Shown here piece after piece: positions 47,624 to 55,832 of a DNA stretch of 64,000 nucleotides (within the stretch, counting starts at the first letter, position 1; every line of letters starts with the position of its first letter). This DNA comes from Sideroxyarcus emersonii (GTDB lineage Bacteria; Pseudomonadota; Gammaproteobacteria; Burkholderiales; Gallionellaceae), in the NCBI RefSeq assembly GCF_021654335.1, contig NZ_AP023423.1:1363001-1427000 (forward strand), given 5' to 3'. The notes beneath the pieces are model-generated. The model was not told the origin of the DNA and made no database searches. It saw only the letters and a list, made by a program, of their open reading frames with translations. The position numbers and the translations under genes are program-made.

Positions 47624-49210
47624 TCAACTGCCGGAATACACTAAAGAAGCTTTACGAATTGATTCATCTTTGTCAGTAGCGCTAAGATCAACAATTTGAA
47701 ATTCATGCACCTTTCTTGATGCTGTGTACTGACTTAAATCCAACATATAGGCTTCAAACAATTCACCAGCAGCACCTCTTTTCAAGGTCACTCTTGACTT
47801 TACTGGGTGTATCAACCGCAAATCGATGAGTTGATCAATTGCTTCTCTGACCGGTCCGGCAAGCTTTTGCGGAATCAAGAACACATTGCATTTCGAATCC
47901 TCTGTGCAAAATGCAACAAGCGATGCAAAGGCAGCCTCCAATTCCTCACGCTCCGCATCTGTATCCAGCTTGAATTCTTCTTGCTTCAGTGGTGCGTAAT
48001 CACCTGTTGCGAGGTTTACATCCTCTGCTCCAACTTTTGGGCCCCGATGGTGTTCAGCGTCTCGATTTTTAGCATGCGCAATGGCACATGCAAATATGCC
48101 AATAAAATCTCTTGTTACGCCGCCCGACGCTATTGTTAATCTATCAATAGCGGTTGGATTTAACAGCCCTTTTACTGTCAAAGGCGGTGTTTCCGCCATT
48201 AGATTCATTAGAATCTTTTTTAGAAAGTCACGTAGGGTTCCAAATTTCTCAAGAGAGATATCTAGGTTAATTTCTTTTGCATCGTCACCTAGCTTCATGC
48301 CAATAGGTGGGTCTGAATGCTGATACCACTGGCTACGATGCTTGATTGTCCCCACCTTCAACCACAAATTATTTCCCTTTGCGACTCGATGAAAATAATC
48401 GATAACCTTCGCTTGGTCTGATTTACGAATGTGATAAAGATCATCCAGAATTAAAAACGATGCACCATCAGAGAGTTTGGATAAGCTACTAAAGAAACTT
48501 TGGAAGCGAAGAATGTTCTGGTGCAGGTACTCAACCTTGTGGGAAATATATTTTGATTGCTCTTCGGTTGAGTTCGCAGCTTTGATCCCAGCACTCACCT
48601 TACTTTTGACGGTTGTACCAGGCACCCCTCCATCAACTGCCAATTCCCCTCCGGCAGTTTGTTCATCTGCTCGAGTCTGTTTGGTCTGCTTCTCGCTTGA
48701 TTCCGGCTCCCTTAGTTGATGCTCCAAATCCTTGATGAGCGTGTCAAGTTCGTCCGACAAACTTGCTGTGTGTGTTTTATTAAATGGCGGCCTCTTGGGA
48801 ATGGCATCAAATAATCTTTTCCAGAAGGTTTTTTTACTAGCAGGTGCTGTAGCTGCACTATCTAACCAATTCTTAAATTCATAAAGGCTTTTAATTAGAA
48901 CACTGATGAGTACATCAGGGTAAGAATGACCTTTGAATGTCTCCATATCTACAAAAGCTATCGGACGTCGATCAATGGTTAGATCTGCCGCTGATTTTCT
49001 CAACAAGCTTGATTTTCCCGACCCGCGTCGCCCAAAAACAATATGGTGCTGATTTGATTTTGCTCGCGATAAAACACCTGGCGCTGGTTCAATGAACCGA
49101 CGAGCACCTTCAGGTGTGGCGCGAGTCACTTCTTCGCATAACACAAGCAAATCATCTACTGCATCTAGGTCCAATTGAGAATCTGAGACTGGTGAATGAT
49201 TTTTTGCCAT
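47624..49210 (-). CDS. P-loop ATPase, ORC/CDC6-like or similar AAA family
   Basis: A 528-residue ATPase that I cannot place precisely. Walker A is FGRRGSGKSSLL (about 59-70) and Walker B is FLILDD (252-257). Between them lies a low-complexity polar linker (about 165-215). The C-terminal half (about 430-528) looks like a winged-helix or effector part. It resembles ORC/CDC6-type or STAND-type ATPases, which occur in both replication and defence contexts. The gene is visibly richer in A and T than its neighbours, with AAA/TTT-rich codons, suggesting recent transfer. No partner gene with nuclease or protease motifs adjoins it. The start ATG has little ribosome-binding signal. Confidence 0.7.
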   Translation of the reverse strand: MAKNHSPVSDSQLDLDAVDDLLVLCEEVTRATPEGARRFIEPAPGVLSRAKSNQHHIVFGRRGSGKSSLLRKSAADLTIDRRPIAFVDMETFKGHSYPDVLISVLIKSLYEFKNWLDSAATAPASKKTFWKRLFDAIPKRPPFNKTHTASLSDELDTLIKDLEHQLREPESSEKQTKQTRADEQTAGGELAVDGGVPGTTVKSKVSAGIKAANSTEEQSKYISHKVEYLHQNILRFQSFFSSLSKLSDGASFLILDDLYHIRKSDQAKVIDYFHRVAKGNNLWLKVGTIKHRSQWYQHSDPPIGMKLGDDAKEINLDISLEKFGTLRDFLKKILMNLMAETPPLTVKGLLNPTAIDRLTIASGGVTRDFIGIFACAIAHAKNRDAEHHRGPKVGAEDVNLATGDYAPLKQEEFKLDTDAEREELEAAFASLVAFCTEDSKCNVFLIPQKLAGPVREAIDQLIDLRLIHPVKSRVTLKRGAAGELFEAYMLDLSQYTASRKVHEFQIVDLSATDKDESIRKASLVYSGS

Positions 49211-49258
49211 AAAAAATTCCAGTTAAATTAAGAAGGCCCAGATTGAGAGCAAATTAAA

Positions 49259-49359
49259 GGGTCGGGTTCGCAATACTTTTCAACTCACCCGACCATCCAA
49301 CGCGCCGAAGATTATCAGCAAAGCCCCTTCCAGACCATATGCCAAAAGGTATAGACCTT
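49259..49359 (-). repeat. Dispersed structured repeat, copy A
   Basis: The 54-bp conserved core is 49306-49359 (CGAAG to GACCTT). Next to it is a stem-loop with arms 49260-49267 and 49287-49294 (GGTCGGGT/ACCCGACC) and loop CAATACTTTTC. It lies upstream of the ATPase start codon (95 bases from the core). The other copies are at 50187-50282 and 57873-57953. Confidence 0.75.
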
Positions 49360-49492
49360 TTTGCTTCGGTCCTAGCCGCGCCGTTTTGATTTTGCCTGAC
49401 TATTGCGATATACATTGCAGGCCTGCAGGCCAGTAATGACGGGCATCTTCAGGGGGTTTAACTTATCGGAACGAGATGTTTGTCGAGGTAAT

Positions 49493-50032
49493 TCAGAGCT
49501 TGATTTCAGAAGCCAGGGATGCTGCCGTGATTTCCAGGTTACCCATGATCTGTTGCCAATCGTTTCCGCGATGAGTTCCGATATATTCGAGGAACGAAGT
49601 GTCCGGATCATTCAGGAGGATGCCGATCGCGTATCCGTCGACGTTGTCCGTGATCTTCATCAGCACATCGTACTTGGTGCCAGTCGCCATCGCATCATCG
49701 ATCACGACGGGGGCCGGATCGAAGAACACCCGTGGAACCTCCATGCGCAGGGCTTCGGTAAAATCGGTTTGAATGGCTGATTTCGCTGCGGCGAGGCTGC
49801 GAAAATCCGAGAAATGCCCGAAGGTTTGTATCTCGAAATACTGCTGCACAGGCGGGGTGATCTCCTGTTCATGCGCCGTTTCGAATGCCGACTCAATTTC
49901 CTCTCTGTGACCGGCTTTCAGGCTTATCCGGATAATGAGCGCCTCGGTTATGCCGGCGAAGCCATTGGCCTGGAAATATCGAACAATGCGTTCTGCCGCT
50001 TCATTGCCTTGCAGAGGGTGAGTGTTTTTCAT
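49493..50032 (-). CDS. Hypothetical protein in the accessory island
   Basis: The 179-residue soluble protein is not recognised. VVIDDAMATGTKYD (about residues 108-121) superficially resembles a phosphoribosyltransferase PRPP loop, but the surrounding fold signatures are absent. The start at 50032 (MKNTHPLQG) follows AGGA; an in-frame ATG at 50218 would run through the copy-B repeat and is rejected. It lies between repeat copies A and B, each on the 5' side of a minus-strand gene. Confidence 0.55.
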   Translation of the reverse strand: MKNTHPLQGNEAAERIVRYFQANGFAGITEALIIRISLKAGHREEIESAFETAHEQEITPPVQQYFEIQTFGHFSDFRSLAAAKSAIQTDFTEALRMEVPRVFFDPAPVVIDDAMATGTKYDVLMKITDNVDGYAIGILLNDPDTSFLEYIGTHRGNDWQQIMGNLEITAASLASEIKL

Positions 50033-50186
50033 TGGAACTTGTCCTGAAAAAGAGGAGCCCAGTTTACCTAAAGCGGACAAGGAGCGCTCCCACTCTGGGA
50101 GGCGATAAGGCGGTAAAGACGATTTGCCCCCGGGCAAGGTAGAATCCGCGCCAGCCTTCCCTCCTGTCACTCGTGAATAGCGAAAC

Positions 50187-50282
50187 GGGGTCAGCATCGG
50201 AATACTTTTCGGCCTCACCCCACCACCCCGAAGCCTAGCAGCAAAGTCCCTTCTCGCCCATATGCCAAAAGATATAGACCTT
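50187..50282 (-). repeat. Dispersed structured repeat, copy B
   Basis: The core is 50229-50282, 54 bp like the others. The stem arms are GGGGT 50187-50191 and ACCCC 50217-50221, with loop GGAATACTTTTC. It is 197 bases upstream of the 49493-50032 gene and between that gene and the relE toxin 3' end. Confidence 0.75.
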
Positions 50283-50311
50283 CACCAAGACCATCAGGTA
50301 CTTCAGTTTAG

Positions 50312-50638
50312 CTATACACCAAGCATCCTGCGCGACAACAATGCCTGCATGTCACGTCGTCCGTCTGCGATGATGTAGATGAATACCTGTTTGCCGGTCA
50401 CCCGATAGATGAGGCGCCAGGGTTTGAAGTGGACTTGGCGATATTCGCGGATGCCCAGTGCGATCAGTTCTTTTGGGTGGGTGCCGCGTTCGGGGAATGC
50501 GGACAGTGTCGCCACGACTTCCAGCAATTTATCCAGCACATGGTCTGCGTTCTTCTGGCTGTCGTGCTCGGCGATGTAGTCGTAGATGCTTTCCAGGTCG
50601 CGCTCTGCGCCTTGGGTGAGCAGGACTTTGAAGCTCAT
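50312..50638 (-). CDS. RelE/ParE-family toxin
   Basis: A 108-residue basic protein of the RelE/ParE fold, with the pattern AERDLESIYDYIAEHD, then YRVTGKQVFIYIIADGRRD. RelE-type members cleave mRNA in the ribosome, ParE-type members inhibit gyrase; the sequence does not decide. The start overlaps the antitoxin stop (ATGA), the usual coupling with antitoxin first. Confidence 0.9.
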   Translation of the reverse strand: MSFKVLLTQGAERDLESIYDYIAEHDSQKNADHVLDKLLEVVATLSAFPERGTHPKELIALGIREYRQVHFKPWRLIYRVTGKQVFIYIIADGRRDMQALLSRRMLGV

Positions 50639-50910
50639 GCGGCGGCGGTTTTCTTGGCTCTAAGACGACGTGCGACCTCGGCCACCGGGGTGACTTTGCC
50701 TGCTTCGATCTCCTGGTTGCCCAGTGCCAGTATCTTGAGCAGGGCCAGCGTTTCCTGGGTGTTTTCGTATGAGGCGATGTCTTGGATGACGGCTTTGGCT
50801 TCGCCGTTCTGGGTGATCAGGTAGGGCTCGCGCTTTTCGGCCAGTTCTTGCAGCACTTCGGCGGCGTTGGCCTTGAGATAGCTGATGGGTTTGATGTTGG
50901 TTGAGCGCAT
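50635..50910 (-). CDS. Phd/YefM-family antitoxin
   Basis: A 91-residue protein with an N-terminal Phd/YefM DNA-binding fold (ISYLKANAAEVLQELAEKREPYLITQNGEAKAVI) and a C-terminal toxin-binding helix rich in Arg and Lys. It should repress the operon and neutralise the toxin. No clear palindromic operator is visible upstream. Confidence 0.9.
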   Translation of the reverse strand: MRSTNIKPISYLKANAAEVLQELAEKREPYLITQNGEAKAVIQDIASYENTQETLALLKILALGNQEIEAGKVTPVAEVARRLRAKKTAAA

Positions 50911-51061
50911 GATTTAATCCCTTGAATTACTCGAACCGAATATAGTCTTTTAATGGTCTCGTGGCAATTCCTGAACTTCCTGAATGTTTATGAAAATAAG
51001 GAATTAACAGGGAGCGCAATCTTAGGCAACTGCGTGTTGATCTGGCTCCACCTCAGATCAA

Positions 51062-51469
51062 TCATGGCCTCAACGTCAGATGCACGACCAGTTCAGAGTA
51101 TTGGCTTAGCACGCCATCGGTGGTGAGTAGATAGGCCGGTAACGATTGCGCCTGCGCGATCAGCAAGCGATCAAACGGGTCACGGTGATGCCAGGGCAAA
51201 TCCACCAGGGAATAGCAATCCTCACCTTTCAGCGTCAATTCGGTGAACCCAGTGTCCAGCGCAAGGCGGTGAATATCCTCTGGAGAAAAATCGAAATCCG
51301 CGCGGTTCAGGGAGCGCTTGATTGCGATCTCCCAAATGCTGGCCGAGCTGAAATAGACGGTGTTGGATGAATCGGATACCCCCGCAACGACTTCTTGCGG
51401 CAAGCGTTCGGGGGCAAGCAACGTTGCCAGTAGTACATTCGTATCCAGCAGGTACACGTGCCGGGCCAT
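51062..51469 (-). CDS. vapC: PIN-domain toxin (VapC-like)
   Basis: A 135-residue PIN ribonuclease. The acidic residues are in YLLDTNVLLA (Asp), SIWEIAIKR (Glu), RDPFDRLLIAQA (Asp) and LTTDGVLSQY (Asp). The WHHRDPFDRLL motif places it in the Phd-paired PIN subgroup. It shares one base with the antitoxin stop (TAATG). Confidence 0.92.
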   Translation of the reverse strand: MARHVYLLDTNVLLATLLAPERLPQEVVAGVSDSSNTVYFSSASIWEIAIKRSLNRADFDFSPEDIHRLALDTGFTELTLKGEDCYSLVDLPWHHRDPFDRLLIAQAQSLPAYLLTTDGVLSQYSELVVHLTLRP

Positions 51470-51708
51470 TACTTGCCCTGCTCGAACATGTCGGTTATTT
51501 CACCTGCATTCAGGTTGTCGAAGCTTGACGGGAAAGTGAAACGTTTCTTGCCCAGCCCCAGCTTGCGAGACTTTGGCGCAGAGGCGAGGGACACCAGGCG
51601 TGCCACCGGCTTTCCGGCACGCGCGATCACGATCTCCTCTCCCGCCTCCGCCTGCTCGACAATACGCGAAAACTGGGTCTTGGCTTCATGGATGTTGACG
51701 GTTGACAT
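51469..51708 (-). CDS. Phd-like antitoxin paired with the PIN toxin
   Basis: A 79-residue Phd/YefM-type protein with signature TVNIHEAKTQFSRIVEQAEAGEEIVIARAGKPVARLV. The short C-terminus binds the toxin. Immediately upstream is a perfect inverted repeat that is a likely operator for self-repression. Confidence 0.92.
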   Translation of the reverse strand: MSTVNIHEAKTQFSRIVEQAEAGEEIVIARAGKPVARLVSLASAPKSRKLGLGKKRFTFPSSFDNLNAGEITDMFEQGK

Positions 51709-51720
51709 GATATACCTCGC

Positions 51721-51749
51721 ATGGACTAAGTGGACTAATCTTAGTCCAT
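51721..51749. promoter_or_regulatory. Inverted-repeat operator of the PIN toxin-antitoxin operon
   Basis: ATGGACTAAG/CTTAGTCCAT, perfect 10-bp arms around a 9-base spacer that itself contains a third TGGACTAA half site. It lies 12 bases upstream of the antitoxin ATG. Confidence 0.8.
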
Positions 51750-51772
51750 ATCATGCGATCCGGCAAGATAAG

Positions 51773-52471
51773 TCACCAGGGAATCACCACCCCGTCATTG
51801 CCGATGAATTTGCCCGAGTCCGCCAGGGTGAGACCGGCTATCACTTTGCGCATGTCGGCCACGCTTTGCTCGACTTCAATCATGGCATTGGGGCCGCCCA
51901 TGTCGGTCTTGACCCAGCCGGGGTTGAAGGCCACCGAGGTGATGCCCTGTGCTTTCAGGTCGACGGAGAGACTTTTCACCACCATGTTGGCGGCGGCCTT
52001 GCTGCTGCGATACAGGTAACTGCCACCGCTGCTGTTATCGTCCATGCTGCCCATCTGGCTGGTGATGGTGACGATGAGCTTGAGTTTGCTGCGCGCGATC
52101 TGCTCGACGAACGTTTCGACCATCTTGAGCGGGGCCATGGTGTTGATGTTGAAGGCAGCCATCCATTCCGCATAATCGGTATGGCCAAAGCCGTGTTTGT
52201 CCGCCGCCGGATAGATGCCGGCATTGTTGAGCAGCAGGTCGATAGATTCTCCGGAGAGCGTCTTCGCCAGCTGTTCGATCTGCGCATGGTTGGTGATATC
52301 GAGGGCGTGGAGTTTGATCAGGTCGGGATGGCGGGCCGCCAGTCTGTTGAGCTCATCCGCCTTGCCGGGATCACGGCAGCAGGCCAGCACGCGCCAGCCA
52401 TCGGCTGCATATTGCTTGCAGAATTCCAACCCGATGCCGCGGTTGGCGCCGGTGATCAATAGTGTTTTCAT
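51773..52471 (-). CDS. Short-chain dehydrogenase/reductase (C-factor-like)
   Basis: A 232-residue SDR. The cofactor motif is TGANRGIGLEF, with NNAGIYP and the catalytic Ser-Tyr-Lys in TSQMGS and YLYRSSKAA. The closest general type is the CsgA/C-factor group of oxidoreductases with unknown substrates. ATG 52471 follows AAAGGAGG at six bases; an earlier ATG at 52498 is unlikely. Confidence 0.9.
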   Translation of the reverse strand: MKTLLITGANRGIGLEFCKQYAADGWRVLACCRDPGKADELNRLAARHPDLIKLHALDITNHAQIEQLAKTLSGESIDLLLNNAGIYPAADKHGFGHTDYAEWMAAFNINTMAPLKMVETFVEQIARSKLKLIVTITSQMGSMDDNSSGGSYLYRSSKAAANMVVKSLSVDLKAQGITSVAFNPGWVKTDMGGPNAMIEVEQSVADMRKVIAGLTLADSGKFIGNDGVVIPW

Positions 52472-52558
52472 GCTCGGCCTCCTTTGCTCCATCAACATTC
52501 ATGGCATCGTCGTCTGAAGGAGCAGGCTCGGAATCCTTTTCCGCTCAGCCCCCTGCCC

Positions 52559-53104
52559 TCACTTGCCCGGTACCACCTGCACATGCGCGCTGCCCAGTTT
52601 CTGGTACAGGCGTATCTTGCGCAGGATAGGCCACCAGTCGTAAAGGAATATCTGCATCGGCCGCCACATGGCGACCCAGCCGACGATGGTCAGGCTTTCG
52701 CGGGCGATGCGATAGCCGGCGTTGGGGCCGAGGTCGCCGATGAAATCGGCTGCGATCAGGCAGCTGGAGACGAAGATGATGCCGATCGCCATGCTGATGC
52801 GGCCTTGCTTCAGCACTTGATGCAGCCTGCGGCGGGTACGTTCGGCCTGGTACAGGAAGTGGTTGTGGATCGCGCTGGTCAGCATCTCGGTCGGATCGCC
52901 CTGCTCCGGCCAGTGTTCGATGTGGATGGTGAGGTGGAAGCGGCTGTTGAGCGAATGACTCGATGCCCAGGATTCGATGAATTCATTCGCCTGGGGGTCG
53001 AGGTCTTTGTTCAGGAACGGTGTCGGGTCCATTGAATTGAACAGCTGCGCGATCTCGCGCACGCGCAATGCCAGACGATGAATGGGGGCGGATGTGGTTG
53101 TCAT
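52559..53104 (-). CDS. Hypothetical membrane protein
   Basis: A 181-residue protein. The N-terminal half is soluble and has an acidic and Trp-containing region (IEHWPEQGD). Two hydrophobic helices at about residues 104-122 and 136-154 (...SMAIGIIFVSSCLIAADF and LTIVGWVAMW) follow a basic stretch (RTRRRLHQVLKQGR). I do not recognise it. It lies between the HDOD gene and the SDR on the same strand. Confidence 0.65.
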   Translation of the reverse strand: MTTTSAPIHRLALRVREIAQLFNSMDPTPFLNKDLDPQANEFIESWASSHSLNSRFHLTIHIEHWPEQGDPTEMLTSAIHNHFLYQAERTRRRLHQVLKQGRISMAIGIIFVSSCLIAADFIGDLGPNAGYRIARESLTIVGWVAMWRPMQIFLYDWWPILRKIRLYQKLGSAHVQVVPGK

Positions 53105-53219
53105 TCGTGCATCATACCAAGGGCACGCTGAATTATCCTGTGCTACAGCAGTGCTGCCATGTCACGCCGCCTGCCCGCAAGAAGTCTGCTTGCAACGACG
53201 GGAATGGCGAAGGGGAATG

Positions 53220-54086
53220 TCAGTTCCGGTACTGCCGCATCTCGCCGAGGATATCCAGTGCTGTCTCGTGGAATTCGTCGGGCTCCATGCCGATGTGGTT
53301 GAGGGCATGGGCGTGGGCAGGCAGTTGCCCCATCGTGCCTTCCTCTTCAAATCCCATATAGACGCTGGCCATGTGCTCGGCCAGGAGCAATACCGCAATG
53401 AAGCTGCGCACCATGTTGGAGGCTTGATGCGAAAGATCGGTGAAGATGCTCAGGTCGTGGTGATGCAGGATGGTCTGGCAGATGTCCGCAGGCAAGCCCC
53501 AGTTGCGCGCCAGCATGTTGCCCACCACCGCGTGATTGGTGCTGAGCATGGCTTCTTCCTTGCGGTGGATGCTTTCCCAATCGCCTTCGTGCAAGGCGTC
53601 GTCGAATGGATGATCGGGAAAACGCTGCATCAATAGCGGCACCCCGCTGTCGTGGAACAGGCCGACGGTGTAGGCATCCTCGCTCGAAATGCCGGGCAGC
53701 GCCTTGGCCAGCATCGAGGCGGCCTCGGCCGTGCAGTTGGATTTGTCCCAGAACTTTTCCAGGAATGCCCGGACGTCCGGATCGGTGGCGCTGACGCTGT
53801 TGCGCAGGTACAAGGCATTCACCGCCAGCATGATCTTTTTCAAGCCGAGTACCGAGACTGCCTGCGGGATGGAGCTGATGCTGCTGTTGCGCCTGAAGGC
53901 GGGTGAATTGGCCAGCTTCAGCACGGCGGCCGAGAGACCGGGATCGTTGCCGACCATCCTGGAGATGAGATTGAAATCCGGTTCGTCCTTGCGCGCTTCC
54001 GCCATGATGTCCTGCATGATCGCAGGACAGGCCGGCAGCTGGATGTTGCCAAGGATCTTTTCAACGTTCTCCGCGGTTCCGTGCAT
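53220..54086 (-). CDS. HDOD domain protein
   Basis: A 288-residue signalling protein. The HDOD domain (about 15-220) has PACPAIMQDI and SRMVGNDPGLSAAVLKLANSPAF, and GLFHDSGVPLLMQ in the HD-derived part. HDOD proteins lack the full metal-binding HD motif and act as regulators of c-di-GMP, chemotaxis and stress circuits. It fits the many signalling genes of the window. Confidence 0.88.
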   Translation of the reverse strand: MHGTAENVEKILGNIQLPACPAIMQDIMAEARKDEPDFNLISRMVGNDPGLSAAVLKLANSPAFRRNSSISSIPQAVSVLGLKKIMLAVNALYLRNSVSATDPDVRAFLEKFWDKSNCTAEAASMLAKALPGISSEDAYTVGLFHDSGVPLLMQRFPDHPFDDALHEGDWESIHRKEEAMLSTNHAVVGNMLARNWGLPADICQTILHHHDLSIFTDLSHQASNMVRSFIAVLLLAEHMASVYMGFEEEGTMGQLPAHAHALNHIGMEPDEFHETALDILGEMRQYRN

Positions 54087-54134
54087 GGTTCAGTCCCGAT
54101 TTTGGAAATCGTAATACTGTATCAGAGATTCTTT

Positions 54135-54167
54135 ACAAAAATAAAACGCCTTGCTGTGCAGGGCGTT
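54135..54167 (-). terminator. Intrinsic terminator after the Ala-rich gene
   Basis: On the minus strand AACGCC/GGCGTT closes an 11-base loop and runs into TTATTTTT. It is 102 bases after the stop of the 54269-55582 gene. Confidence 0.7.
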
Positions 54168-54268
54168 CAAAGGCACAAATCTTATGGGGTTGTGTGAGGA
54201 TGACTACCGGTGTCGATTTTGCATAAGCGTCGCTAAACGATTCGCCTCCGGCAGATTGTTCCGCTTCA

Positions 54269-55582
54269 TCAAAGCGAACTGACTTGCGTGCTTTCCTCGT
54301 CGGGGAACGGCCAGACTGGTTCGGGTGGAACCAATGCGGCTTTTCTGGCGGCGGCCTCGGCCTTCTTCAGCGCTGCCGCAGCCTTGCGCGCTGCGGCTTC
54401 TTCCTGCTTGATCTGCTTTGCCTGTGCCGCTGCCGCTTTGCGCGCTTCGGCTTCCGCTTTCTTCGCTGCGGCAAGTTCCTGTGCGGCCAGCCTGGCTTGT
54501 TCGGTTGCCAGCTTTCTTGCCGCCGCCGCTTCTTGTGCGGCGATCTTCTTGGCCTCGGCTTCCGCCTTCTTGATCGCCGCTGCTTCCAACGCGGCCTGCT
54601 TCCTGGCTTCGGCCTCCGCTTTCTTTTCGGCAGCGGCCTGTTGCGCCGCCAGCTTGCGCGCTTCCGCTTCGGCTTTCTTCAACGCCGCTGCTTCTGCTGC
54701 TGCTTGTTTCATTGCTGCGGCCTCGGCTTTCCTGGCCTCGGCCTGTGCGATCTTCAGCGCGGCCGCTTCAGCTGCAGCCAGTTTCTTCGCTTCGGCCTCA
54801 GCCTTCCTGGCGGCAGCGGCCTGCTGCGCGGCGAGTTTTCTGGCTTCCGCTTCTGCTTTCTTCTGCGCTGCGGCTTCTGCTGCGGCCTGCTTCTTCGCTT
54901 CGGCCTCGGCTTTTTTCGCGGCCGCTGCTTGTTGCGCGGCCAGCTTGCGTGCCTCCGCTTCCGCTTGCTTCAATGCGGCGGCTTCCGCTGCTGCCTGTTT
55001 TTTGGCTTCGGCTTCCGCCTTCCTCGCTGCCGCGGCCTGCTCGGCGGCGAGCTTCCTGGCCTCGGCCTCGGCTTGTTTCTGCGCCGCGGCCTCTTCGGCC
55101 GCCCTCTTCCGGGCTTCGGCTTGCGCTTTTTTCAACGCAGCCGCTTCCTCTGCCGCTTTTTTCTTCGCTTCTGCAGCAGCCTGTTTGGCTGCGGCGGCTT
55201 CCAGCGCACGTTGCTTTGCTTGTTCCTTTGCCAGTTCTTTGGCGGCAGCTGCTTCCTGTGCCGCCTGTATGCGGGCGATCCTCGCGGCTTCGGCATCTGC
55301 ACGCGCCCTTTCACCGGCTTCCTGCGCGGCGCGCATCTGCTGCTCGGCGCTGGCCTGGTTCTCTACGGCTGCCGCATAAGCGGCTTGCGCTGCATTGGCA
55401 GCTTCTTCCTTTTGTGCTGCGATGACCTGTCTGGCTTCCAGTGCCTGTCTGGCTTCTGCCGCTGCCTGGTTGGCTGCGAGCATCGATTTGTTGGCGAGGG
55501 TCAAAGTCTTTGTTGCGGCTGCCGCGTTCTTCGCAGTGCGAATCTCATCGGGTGTCAATTTCACCTTCTTCACCTCGGTCAT
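54269..55582 (-). CDS. Ala/Lys/Glu-rich long-helix protein with 18-residue repeats
   Basis: A 437-residue protein made largely of an alternating A, K/R, E and Q pattern. Most of residues about 150-400 follow an 18-residue unit of the form KKAEAEARKLAAQQAAAA, with roughly ten copies, one of which carries a 7-residue insertion. The period suits a single long alpha-helix or coiled-coil. The C-terminus leaves the pattern and is acidic (PVWPFPDEES). It resembles the TolA middle domain but has no transmembrane helix or TolA C-domain. GAGGAG precedes the ATG. It may act as a spacer or structural filament; no function is known. Confidence 0.75.
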   Translation of the reverse strand: MTEVKKVKLTPDEIRTAKNAAAATKTLTLANKSMLAANQAAAEARQALEARQVIAAQKEEAANAAQAAYAAAVENQASAEQQMRAAQEAGERARADAEAARIARIQAAQEAAAAKELAKEQAKQRALEAAAAKQAAAEAKKKAAEEAAALKKAQAEARKRAAEEAAAQKQAEAEARKLAAEQAAAARKAEAEAKKQAAAEAAALKQAEAEARKLAAQQAAAAKKAEAEAKKQAAAEAAAQKKAEAEARKLAAQQAAAARKAEAEAKKLAAAEAAALKIAQAEARKAEAAAMKQAAAEAAALKKAEAEARKLAAQQAAAEKKAEAEARKQAALEAAAIKKAEAEAKKIAAQEAAAARKLATEQARLAAQELAAAKKAEAEARKAAAAQAKQIKQEEAAARKAAAALKKAEAAARKAALVPPEPVWPFPDEESTQVSSL

Positions 55583-55783
55583 CTACATCTCCTCAATCAA
55601 TACGTTAATCAGATCAGGCACTTCGAAAAACTGTTGAATCCGGATTCAAGCTGCCGTGTCGCACCGGAAACGCCCGTTTTTGCTGCGTCCCGGAGCAGCC
55701 CCATGCATGAGATACATCTTGCCGAAGATACAGAACGAACGTTCTGATGTCAATTATGAGCGCTTCCTTGTGGCAACCGGCGC

Positions 55784-55815
55784 AAAAAAAACGGGGAAGA
55801 CTTGCGCCTTCCCCG
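55784..55815 (-). terminator. Intrinsic terminator of the YIP1 gene
   Basis: CGGGGAAG/CTTCCCCG with an eight-base loop, followed on the minus strand by eight T. It lies 18 bases after the stop of the 55833-56423 gene. Confidence 0.88.
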
Positions 55816-55832
55816 CTCTGCAGCCGGCCGCT

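Noticed and set aside
49493..50218. Phosphoribosyltransferase call with start at 50218
   Set aside because: The PRPP motif is imperfect and the longer start reads through repeat copy B, so only a shorter hypothetical gene is reported.
49259..50282. Repeat copies A and B as integron attC sites
   Set aside because: The RYYYAAC/GTTRRRY core sites are not seen and no integrase gene is nearby.
54284..55747. Long Cys/Phe/Gly-rich frames on the plus strand over the Ala-rich gene
   Set aside because: They arise from the repeat composition of the minus-strand gene, which has the ribosome-binding site and helix periodicity.
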